Source: DASSBG01 sp035699085
Lineage (GTDB): Bacteria > Pseudomonadota > Gammaproteobacteria > Xanthomonadales > Rhodanobacteraceae
DNA: 64,000 bases
NCBI GenBank assembly: GCA_035699085.1
Contig: DASSBG010000045.1
Coordinates: 243,883-307,882 of the forward strand
Direction: 5' to 3'
In this document: one piece after another, positions 54,187 through 63,318 of the stretch
Numbering within the stretch: position 1 is the stretch's first letter
How the letters are laid out: each line of letters starts with the position of its first letter
Position numbers and translations under genes: made by a program
Notes under the pieces: model-generated
What the model was told of the DNA's origin: nothing
The model's database searches: none
The model's input: only the letters and a program-made list of their open reading frames with translations

Positions 54187-55143
54187 TCAGGGCTTGACGA
54201 CGCGGACGGTGTCGCCGATTTCGATGACCATGCGATCGCTGCCGACGGCCAGCGGCCCGCGGTAGGTGGTTCGGGTCCGCGCAACCACGTCGTCCACCGT
54301 GGGTGGGGGTATGGCGGGATCGGTGGTCAGCAGCACCACGTGCGTGTAGACCGCCAGCTTCGGCTTCAGCGTGGCGAACACGGAACCGGCGGCCTCGGGA
54401 GTGGTGTGGAAGCCGAGCACGCGCCGCGCGGTGGCGGACTTCTCGAGCAGCGCGTCCTTCGCCATGGCCACCTCGTGGATCACCACATCGGCGCCCTTGG
54501 CGTAGCGGATGAGGTTGCTGTTGCGGTGCGTATCGCCGGAAATGACCACCGAATGACCGCGATAGTCGAGCCGGTAGCCGAACGCCGGCTTGATGTACGG
54601 ACCGTGATAGACGTCAAAGGCGGTCACCGTGAGCCCGTGGTTGCGGTACACGACGCCTTGGGTGACGTCGGTCGCGTCGATCGCGATGCCTCGCAGCGGC
54701 AGGCCTTCGCCTGCATGGCGGATGCGGATGTCCGCCTGGAACGCCCGGGCCAGGCCGGCCGCCATCGCCCGCGTGCCGGCCGGTCCCCAGAGCCGCAGCG
54801 GCATGGTACGTCGCCCGTACGGTGTCGGCAGCCAGCCCGTCAGCCAGAGGTCGGGCAGCCCGACCGTGTGATCCGAATGCAGATGGGTCAGGAAGACGCC
54901 GGTGATGGCGGACAGCGGAATGTGCTTCTGCCACAGGCGCTGTGCGGCTCCGCGGCCACAGTCGAACAGCAGTTTTTCCGGCCCCGCCTCCACGAGCGTG
55001 GCTGGCCCGAATCGGTCCATCCGCGGTATCGGCGAGCCGGTGCCAAGCAGCGTGACGGTGATGGCCGGTTGTGCCGCGGCCACCGCGGGCACGGCCAACC
55101 AGGCGACAACGATGAGGAACGGAGCGGCAAGACGCGCATTCAT
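54187..55143 (-). CDS. Exported metallo-beta-lactamase-fold hydrolase
   Basis: 318 aa from ATG 55143. Signal peptide (about 1-25, LIVVAWLAVPAVAAAQ). Metal site FLTHLHSDHTVGLPDLW (HxHxDH), later VVISGDTHRN, VVIHEVAM and TH near the end, as in RNase Z/arylsulfatase-like MBL proteins. Secreted or periplasmic, so probably not tRNA processing; substrate unknown. It follows the GNAT gene after 22 bp on the same strand. Confidence 0.9.
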   Translation of the reverse strand: MNARLAAPFLIVVAWLAVPAVAAAQPAITVTLLGTGSPIPRMDRFGPATLVEAGPEKLLFDCGRGAAQRLWQKHIPLSAITGVFLTHLHSDHTVGLPDLWLTGWLPTPYGRRTMPLRLWGPAGTRAMAAGLARAFQADIRIRHAGEGLPLRGIAIDATDVTQGVVYRNHGLTVTAFDVYHGPYIKPAFGYRLDYRGHSVVISGDTHRNSNLIRYAKGADVVIHEVAMAKDALLEKSATARRVLGFHTTPEAAGSVFATLKPKLAVYTHVVLLTTDPAIPPPTVDDVVARTRTTYRGPLAVGSDRMVIEIGDTVRVVKP

Positions 55144-55165
55144 GGGACGTTCCCTGGTATCGGAT

Positions 55166-55684
55166 TCAAAGCAGCAACTGCCAGTAGCCGACATCGATCC
55201 AGCGGTCGAATTTGTACCCCACCTGATGGAACTGCGCCACCTTGGCGAACCCGAGTTTCTCGTGCAGCCGCACGCTGGGTTCGTTGGGCAGTGCGATGCC
55301 GCCAATCACCGTATGCGCGGAGGCCGTGCGCAGGGCCTCGATCAAGGCCACATACAACCGCAATCCGACGCCCTTGCCGACATTGTCAGCGGCCAGGTAG
55401 ACCGTCGACTCGACCGAATGGCGATAAGCGGCACGCCCTTTCCAGCGCGCTGCGTATGCATAGCCGACGACACGCCCGGCGGTTTCCGCCACCAGCCACG
55501 GCAGGGGCGCACCGAGCACCTGCGCCAAGCGGCTGCTCATGTCCGTTGCCGTGACTGGCGCCGTTTCGAAGCTTGCGTACGTATGCGCGACGTAGTGGTT
55601 GTAGATCCGTGCAAGGTCGGCCGCGTCCGCCGCGGCGGCCGAACGAATGGCGATGCCCATCGGCGTCGCAGGAGATGACCCCAT
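55166..55684 (-). CDS. GNAT N-acetyltransferase (phosphinothricin-acetyltransferase-like)
   Basis: About 172 aa from ATG 55684; ATG 55660 (MGIAIRSAAAADAADLARIY) and TTG 55717 are alternatives. IYNHYVAHTYASFETAP, ARWKGRAAYRHSVESTVYLA and GKGVGLRLYVALIEAL (acetyl-CoA loop) followed by GFAKVAQFHQVGYKFDRWID match the PAT/Bar-like group, which acetylates small amine-containing amino acid analogues. First gene of a two-gene minus-strand unit with the MBL-fold hydrolase. Confidence 0.9.
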   Translation of the reverse strand: MGSSPATPMGIAIRSAAAADAADLARIYNHYVAHTYASFETAPVTATDMSSRLAQVLGAPLPWLVAETAGRVVGYAYAARWKGRAAYRHSVESTVYLAADNVGKGVGLRLYVALIEALRTASAHTVIGGIALPNEPSVRLHEKLGFAKVAQFHQVGYKFDRWIDVGYWQLLL

Positions 55685-55845
55685 GTCCGGGATCGACCGG
55701 TTGCGTGGTTTGATCAACAGATCGGCATCGGCTGCTGCTGTTTGACGATGATACGCCGCACGGTGATGTACCGCCGGGGCCGAGGCACGACGCGCGGCGG
55801 CAGGGTCGGCGAAAGTCCGGCCGCTGCCACCGCGCTGCTCACCGT

Positions 55846-55872
55846 TCCCGATTCTCCATTCCCTGCTCCCGG
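55846..55872. repeat. Simple repeat at the 3' end of the S8 protease gene
   Basis: C-rich on the plus strand (CCCGATTCTCCATTCCC), so G-rich on the coding strand of the minus-strand protease gene, just after its stop codon at 55877. This fits the orientation seen after other genes in the window. Confidence 0.7.
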
Positions 55873-55876
55873 CCCC

Positions 55877-58402
55877 TCAGAGGCCGGTGGCGAAATGCTG
55901 GTTGAAGTTGGCCAGCGCCTTGGCGGCGAAGCCGCGCGTCACCTTGGCGTTTGGCTGCACCGTCGCCGTGATGGTCGGCTCGAAATCATCCGCGCCCTGG
56001 GTCAGCGCGAACTGCGCGTTGAGGATGCCGGCGTCCAGTGCAAGCTGCACGTAGCCCCGGCCAGCCGCCGGGATCTGGTCGTTGTCCGCCAGCGGGACGG
56101 ACTCGCCGTTGTAGCTGGCTGTCACCGTTGTTCCGGCCAGTGCATCCGCGGCCGCTTGCTTCCCCAGTGCACGGACCAGCCCGATCGCCAGCTCGAGCCT
56201 CGTCATGTTGCTGTCCGGCGCGAACTGGCCCGGTGCCAGCGTGGTCATCAGCGGCCCTTGGCTGAAGTTCCAGTCACGCAGCGCATCGCCGGCGCCCGTG
56301 ACCGCCTCGACCAGCGCGGTGTCGGCCGCGGCGACGTCCAGAAACGGCGCCGCGTCATCGCCGATCCGCTGCCGCAGCGGCGTGTCCAGCGCCAGCAGGC
56401 GGGCGAAATCCAGCCGCGTCAACGAATCCCCCGGGTGGAATCCACCGTCGGCTTCGCTGTCCATCAAGCGGTTGAACAGCGCGTACTCGATGGCGTCCTG
56501 GTCGGCGTTGCCGACGATATCGGCGGGCACCGGGTCGAGTGCGTACTGCCACTGCGTGATGCTGCCGGAGACGCTTCCCGGCAGGGCTGCACCGGGCGAC
56601 GGCAAACAGGCCTGCGGCACAGCCGCCAGTCCGCAGACGCCGGTTGCACGCAGGGTCCAGGTGCCGGCAGCCGGGTTCGGCACGCGCACCTCGACGTTGG
56701 CCGAGCCGATCACCGGCAGCGCGATCGGCGTCGAATAGGTGCTGCCGTCGGGGCCGGTGGCGACCAGCGCGAGGGTGTTGCCGCCGACCTCTCCGCTGAT
56801 GTCGTTGACGGTGCCGAGGATGTCGAGCAATTGCACGCCGGCCTGCACATCGAAGGTCGTCGAGGTGTCGTAGCCCGGGACCGGCTCGTAGTCGATGTTG
56901 AAGGCCGTCGAAGCGGCGACGTGCCTGTCGACCTTCTGGTTGAAGCTTGGCGTGACGAAACCGCCGTAGTCCTTGCCGCGGTGATAGACCGCGTCGACCG
57001 CCGCCCAGGCGTTGATGTAGCCGGAGCCCACCTGCCAGTCGGCGTAGCCGGGCATGCGGGTGGCGGTCTGGCGCAGGATCGCCTGTACTTCGGCCGGTGT
57101 CAGCGTCGGATCGGCCGACACCATCAGCGCCACCACGCCAGCGGCGTAGGGCGTGGCCATGGAGGTGCCCGACATCTCGGTGTAGTAGGGCAGGTTGGCG
57201 GTGTCGATGTCGTTCACGTCCTGCGGCGCATCCAACAGCGCGTCGCTGCCGATCGGGTCGCGCACGGAGATGATGTCGGAAGGGAAACGGCTGGCGTCGG
57301 CGGCGAAGGCGTAGCCGGTGCCGGGCGCGACGATGCTCGGCCCGTTCTGCACGCCGCTGGCGGCGCCATTCGCGACGCCGGCCGAGGAGAAGCTGGCCAG
57401 CGTGCCCTCGAGCGTGCCGGCGCCAACGCCGATCACCCACGGCGCCTGCGCGTAAGGGTTCATGGTGGCCTGCGCCGGCCCGGCGTTGCCGGCCGCGAAC
57501 AGCACCACGATGCCCTTGTCGGTCATCAGCTTCGAGGCGACATTGATCGGGTCGTCTGCCGAATACGCGCCCGTCGTGCCCCAGGAATTGGTTTCGACAC
57601 GGATGTTGTACAGCGCCTGGTTCTCGATCGTCCATTCCAGTCCGCCCAGCGCATTGAGCACGAACAGGCCGGCGCCGGACCCGAGGCAGATCAAGTGCGC
57701 GCCGGGCGCGACGCCTTGGTAGAGGCCGGCGGAATCGGCGCCACTGCCGGCGATGATGCCGGCCACGTGGCTGCCGTGCCCGACGGTGTCGTCGTTGGGG
57801 CCACCCGGCACCACGGTGAGCGGAAGCAGGCCGGGCAGGGTGGTGCTGTCGGCGGCGACGAACCAGTTGCCGATGATGGCGCCGGCGAGGTCGTCGTGGG
57901 CGGCATCGCAACCGCTGTCGTCGACCGCCACCGTCACGCCCTGGCCGGTGACGGGCAGGCCGCCGTGCAGTGTCGTCAGCGAGGGGTCGTTGCGCAGTTG
58001 GTCGACGCCGCCGAGGATGCGGGCGTGGTAGTCCAGGTAGTGGAGCCGCGCGTTGGGCCAGACCGACCGCACGTCCGGGTCGCGCTGCAACGCCCTGATC
58101 TGTGCTGCGGTCGCGGTCATCGCGACCATGCCGAGGTTGGGCAGGGTGACGCCGGCATCGATCCCCAGGAGTTGCAGGTGCAGCAGCGTCAGCGGCCGCA
58201 GCGGCTGCTCGTTGTAGGTGACGATGACCGCCTGCGGGTAGATCGCGGTCGGCGCGGCACCGGCGAGCCAGGAAGACAGGCCAGGGCCGAGCGTTGCCGC
58301 CGAGGAGGCGGACGCGGCTACGACCATCGCAAGGGCCGCGATCGCAGCGACCAGGTGACGCGTGCCGGCGCGCATCGACGGACGAAAAAAGGAAGCAAAC
58401 AT
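55877..58402 (-). CDS. Exported S8 (subtilisin-like) protease with C-terminal SLH-like modules
   Basis: 841 aa. Signal peptide about 1-36. Catalytic triad: D162 in VAVDDSG, H209 in GHGSHVAG and S413 in GTSMATPYAAG, with N305 in AAGN near the oxyanion region. A long insertion and a jelly-roll-like segment follow (about 450-640). The last about 200 residues hold three S-layer-homology-like repeats (FHPGDSLTRLDFARLLAL; FAPDSNMTRLELAIGLVRAL; VQPNAKVTRGFAAKAL), each F/V-xP-xxxxTR. A GGAGGG ribosome site precedes the ATG. Likely a cell-surface or secreted protease. Confidence 0.93.
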   Translation of the reverse strand: MFASFFRPSMRAGTRHLVAAIAALAMVVAASASSAATLGPGLSSWLAGAAPTAIYPQAVIVTYNEQPLRPLTLLHLQLLGIDAGVTLPNLGMVAMTATAAQIRALQRDPDVRSVWPNARLHYLDYHARILGGVDQLRNDPSLTTLHGGLPVTGQGVTVAVDDSGCDAAHDDLAGAIIGNWFVAADSTTLPGLLPLTVVPGGPNDDTVGHGSHVAGIIAGSGADSAGLYQGVAPGAHLICLGSGAGLFVLNALGGLEWTIENQALYNIRVETNSWGTTGAYSADDPINVASKLMTDKGIVVLFAAGNAGPAQATMNPYAQAPWVIGVGAGTLEGTLASFSSAGVANGAASGVQNGPSIVAPGTGYAFAADASRFPSDIISVRDPIGSDALLDAPQDVNDIDTANLPYYTEMSGTSMATPYAAGVVALMVSADPTLTPAEVQAILRQTATRMPGYADWQVGSGYINAWAAVDAVYHRGKDYGGFVTPSFNQKVDRHVAASTAFNIDYEPVPGYDTSTTFDVQAGVQLLDILGTVNDISGEVGGNTLALVATGPDGSTYSTPIALPVIGSANVEVRVPNPAAGTWTLRATGVCGLAAVPQACLPSPGAALPGSVSGSITQWQYALDPVPADIVGNADQDAIEYALFNRLMDSEADGGFHPGDSLTRLDFARLLALDTPLRQRIGDDAAPFLDVAAADTALVEAVTGAGDALRDWNFSQGPLMTTLAPGQFAPDSNMTRLELAIGLVRALGKQAAADALAGTTVTASYNGESVPLADNDQIPAAGRGYVQLALDAGILNAQFALTQGADDFEPTITATVQPNAKVTRGFAAKALANFNQHFATGL

Positions 58403-58623
58403 GACACCCTCCGTGGCGGTCGCGATGCCGCCCGTTGCTTGATGAAGCAGGCACAGACGTGACTGTCGCCGACCGTACTACCGCAACCGGGGAGAACGAC
58501 CGACGGCTGTGCCGTTCATTCAATGCCCGTTAAAAAGCTGTTCGGCGGAGGTTCGGAAAACTTCGATCGCACGACGCGGCTGCACGCCACGAGGCGTGAC
58601 GTCACCCGGCACGAGGACGAGCG

Positions 58624-59160
58624 TCAGAAGCTCGAGCCCGGCTGTTGCAGGAAAGCCAGCTCCTCGCCGGTCGACTGGCGGCCAAGGATCGCGTTGCGGT
58701 GCGGATAGCGGCCGAAGCGGTCGATGATGGCCTTGTGCCGCAGCTCGAAATCAAGGTTGGTTCCCGGCGCCCAGCGCCGGAACAGCGGCTCGGCGAGGGC
58801 GTGGATCGCAGCCGATTCGCTGTGCATGTACGGCATCAGGAGGAAGCTTCGGCGCGCGGGCTCCAGCGCTTCCGGCGCACCGGCACGCACCGCCTCTTGG
58901 GCCAGCACCAGCGCCACCGGATCCTGCGCGAAGGCGCGCGGCGTGCCGCGGAAGGCATTGCGCGAGAACTGGTCGAGCACGATGATCTCCGCCAGCCGGC
59001 CGTCCGGCGTATCGCGCCAGGCCCCCAGCTCGCCGCGCGCGGCCTGCTCGATGCAGTCGCTGAAGCGCCTGCGGATGCGCTGGTCCAGCGCCGGGTCGGC
59101 TTTCCACCACATTGCCGGCGTCAGTTCCGCAAACCAGAACTTGAGGATGTCATCGCGCAT
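58624..59160 (-). CDS. DUF924 family protein
   Basis: 178 aa. MRDDILKFWFAELTPAMWWKADPALDQRI, IIVLDQFSRNAFRGTPRAFAQD and LMPYMHSESAAIH are the conserved blocks of this TPR-like helical family of unknown function. A GGAG ribosome site lies before the ATG. Length is typical. Confidence 0.93.
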   Translation of the reverse strand: MRDDILKFWFAELTPAMWWKADPALDQRIRRRFSDCIEQAARGELGAWRDTPDGRLAEIIVLDQFSRNAFRGTPRAFAQDPVALVLAQEAVRAGAPEALEPARRSFLLMPYMHSESAAIHALAEPLFRRWAPGTNLDFELRHKAIIDRFGRYPHRNAILGRQSTGEELAFLQQPGSSF

Positions 59161-59340
59161 GCGTCATCTCCAACCGGTATCCGCCAGCCGTGGGCGACGT
59201 GCTCCGGACGGCAACCGGCGGCAGCGCCACGACGTGGAGGGCATTGTGCATCGACCAGCGGGTTGAAGCGGATCGGCGGCACTGCCAGTATCGGCGGCCG
59301 CCGTCTCATGCGGCGCATTCCTGCTTTCCGGCGACCGCCG

Positions 59341-60273
59341 ATGACACACGACAACACCAGCACGCGGCGGCGCTGCGCGTTCCTGACCCTTGCCGATCCC
59401 ACCGGCTTCGTCATCGACGACGACCTGGCACGCGAGCCGCTGGCCGCGCTCGGCTGGGACGTGCAGAGCGTGCCGTGGCGGCCGGCAGCGGTCGATTGGT
59501 CGCTGTACGATGCCGTGGTCATTCGCTCCACCTGGGACTACACCGACGATCCCGAGGCATTCATGCAGACGCTGGCGCAGATCGAGCGCAGCGGCGTGCC
59601 GCTGTTCAACAGCCTGGAGACCGTGCGCTGGAACCTGCGCAAGACCTACCTGCGCGAACTCGCCGCGCTCGGCGTGGCGCTGGTGCCCACGCTGTGGCGC
59701 GAGCGGCTGCAGCCGGGCGGCCTGGGCGCGCTGTTCACCGCGCTCGGTGTCGACGAAATCGTGGTCAAGCCGGTGGTTGGCGCCAACGCCTCCGGCGCTT
59801 TTCGCCTTGACCGCGCCGGCGCCCGGGCGCGGGCGAGTGAGGTCGAGGCCTGGTACGCGGACCGCGCGCTGATGGCACAGCCGTTCGTGCCGGCGGTGAC
59901 GGCCGAGGGCGAGTTCTCGCTGTTCTACTTCAACGGCGCCTGCAGCCACGCGGTGTTGAAGACGCCGAAGCCGGCCGATTTCCGCGTCCAGGAGGAGCAC
60001 GGCGGGGAGATCCGCGCGATCAATCCCGCCGCCGCGTTGCGCGCCGCTGGCGACCGCGTGATGGCCGCGCTGGCAGCGCGGCCGCTGCGCGCTCTTGCCG
60101 GCACGCCGCTGTACGCGCGGGTCGACCTGGTGCGCGCCAGCGATGGCAGCGGCTTCTGGCTTATGGAACTGGAACTGATCGAGCCGGCGCTGTACTTCCG
60201 CCTTGCGACCGGTGCTGCGGCGCGCTTCGCCGCGGCGCTTGACCGCGTCGTCGCCTCATCCGGCCGGGACTGA
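59341..60273 (+). CDS. ATP-grasp domain protein (RimK-like)
   Basis: 310 aa from ATG 59341 (ATG 59308 is an alternative). VVIRSTWDYTDDPEAFMQTL at the N-domain, then the ATP-grasp core: EIVVKPVVGANASGAFRL with the ATP-binding Lys, FVPAVTAEGEFSLFYFNG, and the metal-binding WLMELELIEPALYF near the end. Such enzymes ligate a carboxylate to an amine with ATP; the substrate is not known. Similar stand-alone proteins are common in Proteobacteria. Confidence 0.9.
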   Translation: MTHDNTSTRRRCAFLTLADPTGFVIDDDLAREPLAALGWDVQSVPWRPAAVDWSLYDAVVIRSTWDYTDDPEAFMQTLAQIERSGVPLFNSLETVRWNLRKTYLRELAALGVALVPTLWRERLQPGGLGALFTALGVDEIVVKPVVGANASGAFRLDRAGARARASEVEAWYADRALMAQPFVPAVTAEGEFSLFYFNGACSHAVLKTPKPADFRVQEEHGGEIRAINPAAALRAAGDRVMAALAARPLRALAGTPLYARVDLVRASDGSGFWLMELELIEPALYFRLATGAAARFAAALDRVVASSGRD

Positions 60274-60336
60274 TTGCCGACGCCGCCACAGCGGCAAGCA
60301 TGCATGGTGTGCTTTCCGCCAGCGGCCGGCGTCGGC

Positions 60337-60342
60337 GATACT
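60337..60342 (+). promoter_or_regulatory. Candidate -10 of dinG-family gene (leaderless)
   Basis: GATACT ends 6 bp before ATG 60349, the same layout as ruvB and dapE. No ribosome-binding site lies in the 6-bp interval. Confidence 0.45.
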
Positions 60343-60348
60343 TGCGCG

Positions 60349-62295
60349 ATGATCGATCTTGACGAGGTGGGCGCGCTGCTGGGCGCCGAGGGGCCGTTTG
60401 CGCGCGAGCTGCCGGGCTTTGCGCCGCGCGAGTCGCAGCAGGCCATGGCGCGCGCGGTGGCGCAGGCCATGGACGACGGCGAGCCGCTGCTGGTCGAGGC
60501 GGGCACCGGCACCGGCAAGACCTTCGCCTACCTGGTGCCGGCGCTGGCGTCGGGCAAGCGCGTGATCGTCTCGACTGGCACCAAGACGCTGCAGGACCAG
60601 CTGTTCCACCGCGACCTGCCGCGGGTGCGCGCGGCACTGGGCCTGCCGTTGAAGGCTGCCCTGCTCAAGGGGCGCGCCAATTATCTGTGCCACTATCGGC
60701 TGGAGCAGGTGGTGGCCGACGGCGGCGCCCTGGCGCCGGCGCAGGCGGCGCAGTTGCGCGGTATCCGCGAGTGGGCCGCGGGCACCGTCAGCGGCGACCG
60801 CATGGAGCTGGATGCGGTGCCGGAATCGTCGCCGCTGTGGCCGCGGGTCACATCGACCGTCGAGAATTGCCTCGGCGCGGAGTGCGCATTCTTCGACGAT
60901 TGCCACGTGTTCAAGGCGCGGCGCGCGGCGCAGGAGGCGGACGTGGTGGTGGTCAACCATCACCTGCTGCTGGCCGACCTGGCGCTGAAGCAGGACGGCT
61001 TCGGCGAGTTGCTGCCGCCGGCCGAGGTCTTCGTGGTCGACGAGGCGCACCAGTTGCCGGAGCTGGCCGGCCAATTCTTTTCGCAGACGGTGAGCGCGCG
61101 CCAACTGCTGGAGCTGCGCCGCGACGCGCTGGCCGAATGCGCCGAGGTGAGTGCCGCGCTGTCGCTGCTGCAGGCGCCGCTGGGCGCGTTGGACCTCGCG
61201 GTGAAGCGCGCGCGGCTGGCGCTGCACGCGCTGCCGTCACGCGGCGCCTTCGACGTGGTCGAGAGCGACGCGGCCTGCGCCGAGGCGCTGGCGGGCCTGG
61301 CGGCGGCACTTGAGGCGTTGGCCGATGCGCTGGCCGATCAGGCCGAGCGCTCGCGCGGACTGGCGCTGGTGGCCGAGCGCGCGCAGGCGCTGGCGGGCCG
61401 CCTGCAGCGGGTGCTGGACGGCGCCGCCGACGACGCTGAAGTGCGCTGGTACGAGACCAGCGCCCACGGCTTCAGTCTCAGCGTCACCCCGCTGGACCTT
61501 GCTTCGCCGTTGCGCCTGCGCCGCGAAGCCACCGGCGCCGCTTGGGTCTTCACGTCCGCGACACTCTCCGTGGCCGGCCGCTTCGACCATTTCGCCCGCC
61601 AGCTCGGCCTCGATGCCCCGCGCACGCTGGCGCTGCAAAGTCCGTTCGACTTCCAGCGCCAAGCCCTTTGCTACCTGCCGCCGGGCCTGCCGGACCCCTC
61701 GGCCGGCGATTACACCGAGCGCGTGGTGGAAGCCTGCCTGCCGGTGCTGGAAGCCTCGCGCGGCCGCGCCTTCCTCCTGTTCACCTCGCACCGGGCACTG
61801 CGCCGGGCCGCCGAGCTGCTCGAGGGGCGGCTGCCGTATCCACTGCTGGTGCAGGGCAGCGCGCCGCGCCATGCCTTGCTGCAGCGCTTTCGCGAAGCCG
61901 GCGATGCGGTGCTGCTGGGCGCGGCCAGTTTTTGGGAGGGCGTGGACGTGGTCGGCGAGGCGCTCTCCTGCGTGGTGATCGACAAGCTGCCCTTCGCTGC
62001 GCCTGACGATCCGGTGCTGGTCGCGCGCCTCAATGCGCTGCGCGAGGCCGGCGCCAACCCGTTTACCGCCTGGCAGATTCCCTCGGCTGCTATCGCGCTC
62101 AAGCAGGGCGCCGGCCGCCTGATCCGCTCCGAGCACGACCGCGGCGTGCTCGTGCTTTGCGACCCGCGGCTCGGCGGCCGTGGCTACGGCAAGATCTTCC
62201 TCGCCAGCCTGCCGCCGCTGCCGCGCAGCGACGACATCGAGGATGTTCGCCGCTTCTTTGCCACCGCCGGCCAACTGGCACAATGCCCGCCATGA
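60349..62295 (+). CDS. DinG/YoaA-family FeS DNA helicase
   Basis: 648 aa. Walker A VEAGTGTGKTFAYLVP, four Cys for the FeS cluster (NYLC, then ENCLGAECAFFDDC), DEAH box FVVDEAHQLPEL, and motifs V-VI near the C-terminus (GAASFWEGVDVVGEALSCVV; LKQGAGRLIRSEHDRGV). A 5'-3' XPD-like helicase for damaged or structured DNA. Given the many G-quadruplex-capable repeats here, a quadruplex-active helicase is of interest. Overlaps tsaB by ATGA. Confidence 0.93.
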   Translation: MIDLDEVGALLGAEGPFARELPGFAPRESQQAMARAVAQAMDDGEPLLVEAGTGTGKTFAYLVPALASGKRVIVSTGTKTLQDQLFHRDLPRVRAALGLPLKAALLKGRANYLCHYRLEQVVADGGALAPAQAAQLRGIREWAAGTVSGDRMELDAVPESSPLWPRVTSTVENCLGAECAFFDDCHVFKARRAAQEADVVVVNHHLLLADLALKQDGFGELLPPAEVFVVDEAHQLPELAGQFFSQTVSARQLLELRRDALAECAEVSAALSLLQAPLGALDLAVKRARLALHALPSRGAFDVVESDAACAEALAGLAAALEALADALADQAERSRGLALVAERAQALAGRLQRVLDGAADDAEVRWYETSAHGFSLSVTPLDLASPLRLRREATGAAWVFTSATLSVAGRFDHFARQLGLDAPRTLALQSPFDFQRQALCYLPPGLPDPSAGDYTERVVEACLPVLEASRGRAFLLFTSHRALRRAAELLEGRLPYPLLVQGSAPRHALLQRFREAGDAVLLGAASFWEGVDVVGEALSCVVIDKLPFAAPDDPVLVARLNALREAGANPFTAWQIPSAAIALKQGAGRLIRSEHDRGVLVLCDPRLGGRGYGKIFLASLPPLPRSDDIEDVRRFFATAGQLAQCPP

Positions 62296-62978
62296 ACCTG
62301 CTGGCGCTGGAAACCTCGACGGAGTGGTGCTCGGTGGCCCTGCTGCAAGGCGACCGCCTCAGCGAGCGCAGCGAACAGGCACCGCGGCGCCACGCGGAGC
62401 TGGTGCTGCCGATGGCGCAGGCCTTGCTGGACGAGGCCGGGCTGGCGCGTGGGCAGCTCGATGGCATTGCAGTCGGCCGCGGGCCGGGCGCCTTCACCGG
62501 CGTCCGCCTGGGCGTCGCGGTGGCCCAGGGCCTGGCCTTTGCCCTGGATCTGCCGGTGGTGCCGGTGTCCTCGCTGGCTGCTCTGGCGATGCAGGCGCCG
62601 GCGGATGACGCGCTGGTCGCCGCGGTCATCGACGCGCGCATGGCAGAGGTCTACGCCGGCGCCTTCCGCTGGACGCCGGCCGGCCTGGTCGAGCCTGCCG
62701 ACGCGGAGCGCGTGGTCGCGCCGCAGGCGCTGACCTGGCCGGCCGCGCCGGCCTGGTCGGCCATAGGCAGTGGCTGGGCCGCCTATCCGGACGAGCTTGC
62801 CGCGCGCCTCCAGCCGGCGCCGCGCTGGCGAGACACCGACGCCTGCCCGCAGGCTCGCGACGTGGCCCGCCTGGCCGCGCCGCTGCTGCGCGCCGGGGCG
62901 GGTGTTGCGCCGCAGGATGCATTGCCGGTCTACCTGCGCGACAAGGTGGCCAGAACGCTGGCCGAGCAAGGCCGCTGA
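62292..62978 (+). CDS. tsaB: tRNA threonylcarbamoyladenosine protein TsaB
   Basis: 228 aa. MNLLALETSTEWCSVALL and IAVGRGPGAFTGVRLGVAVAQGLA are the ASKHA-fold signatures of TsaB. It partners TsaD and TsaE in t6A37 synthesis. The pairing of a YoaA-type helicase with tsaB is also known in E. coli. Translationally coupled by ATGA. Confidence 0.95.
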   Translation: MNLLALETSTEWCSVALLQGDRLSERSEQAPRRHAELVLPMAQALLDEAGLARGQLDGIAVGRGPGAFTGVRLGVAVAQGLAFALDLPVVPVSSLAALAMQAPADDALVAAVIDARMAEVYAGAFRWTPAGLVEPADAERVVAPQALTWPAAPAWSAIGSGWAAYPDELAARLQPAPRWRDTDACPQARDVARLAAPLLRAGAGVAPQDALPVYLRDKVARTLAEQGR

Positions 62979-63004
62979 GGCACGAATTTTCTTCTGCTGG
63001 ACTG

Positions 63005-63033
63005 TTGACAGCGTGCGGGCGCGCCGCGAAAAT
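63005..63033 (+). promoter_or_regulatory. Promoter of the tRNA-tuf operon
   Basis: A perfect -35 TTGACA (63005-63010), 17-bp spacer, and GAAAAT (63028-63033) as -10. The following bases are GC-rich, as in stringently controlled stable-RNA promoters. It lies 51 bp before the first tRNA-Tyr-like sequence. Confidence 0.65.
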
Positions 63034-63084
63034 GGCCGGCTCGTGTCGCCGAGCCGGTCGGCAACACCAGCACACACGTTTTCC

Positions 63085-63241
63085 GGAGGGATACCCAAGC
63101 GGCCAACGGGGGCAGACTGTAAATCTGCTGGCTTACGCCTTCGGTGGTTCGACAAATTCGCCGGGAGCGAATTTGAACGCGACGCGCAAGCGGCGCGGCC
63201 CGAAGGGCGGAGGGCAGGATGCCCGGAGTCATCCACCTCCC
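63085..63241 (+). pseudogene. Interrupted tRNA-Tyr copy
   Basis: Bases 63085-63152 are identical to the first 68 bases of the intact tRNA-Tyr at 63319, up to the T-loop (GGTTCGA). Then 78 unrelated bases (63153-63230) intervene, and the sequence resumes with ATCCACCTCCC but lacks the rest of the acceptor stem and CCA. The insert starts with a perfect hairpin, AAATTCGC / GCGAATTT. It cannot form a normal tRNA unless spliced. Confidence 0.8.
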
Positions 63242-63318
63242 GGCGGTGCGAAGCACCGCGGGAGCGACGAAGCTGCAAATGGACAGACGCTGGAATACAC
63301 AAAGGTAAACAAGGTTTC

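Noticed and set aside
55742..58462. A 906-aa plus-strand open frame opposite the S8 protease
   Set aside because: Arg/Gly/Val-rich shadow of a gene with an intact catalytic triad; it starts in repeat DNA and has no motif.
58523..58708. A 61-aa plus-strand ORF (MPVKKLFGGGSENFDRTT...)
   Set aside because: Its second half overlaps the DUF924 gene on the other strand, there is no ribosome site, and no family is recognised; the first ~40 codons cannot be excluded but are not supported.
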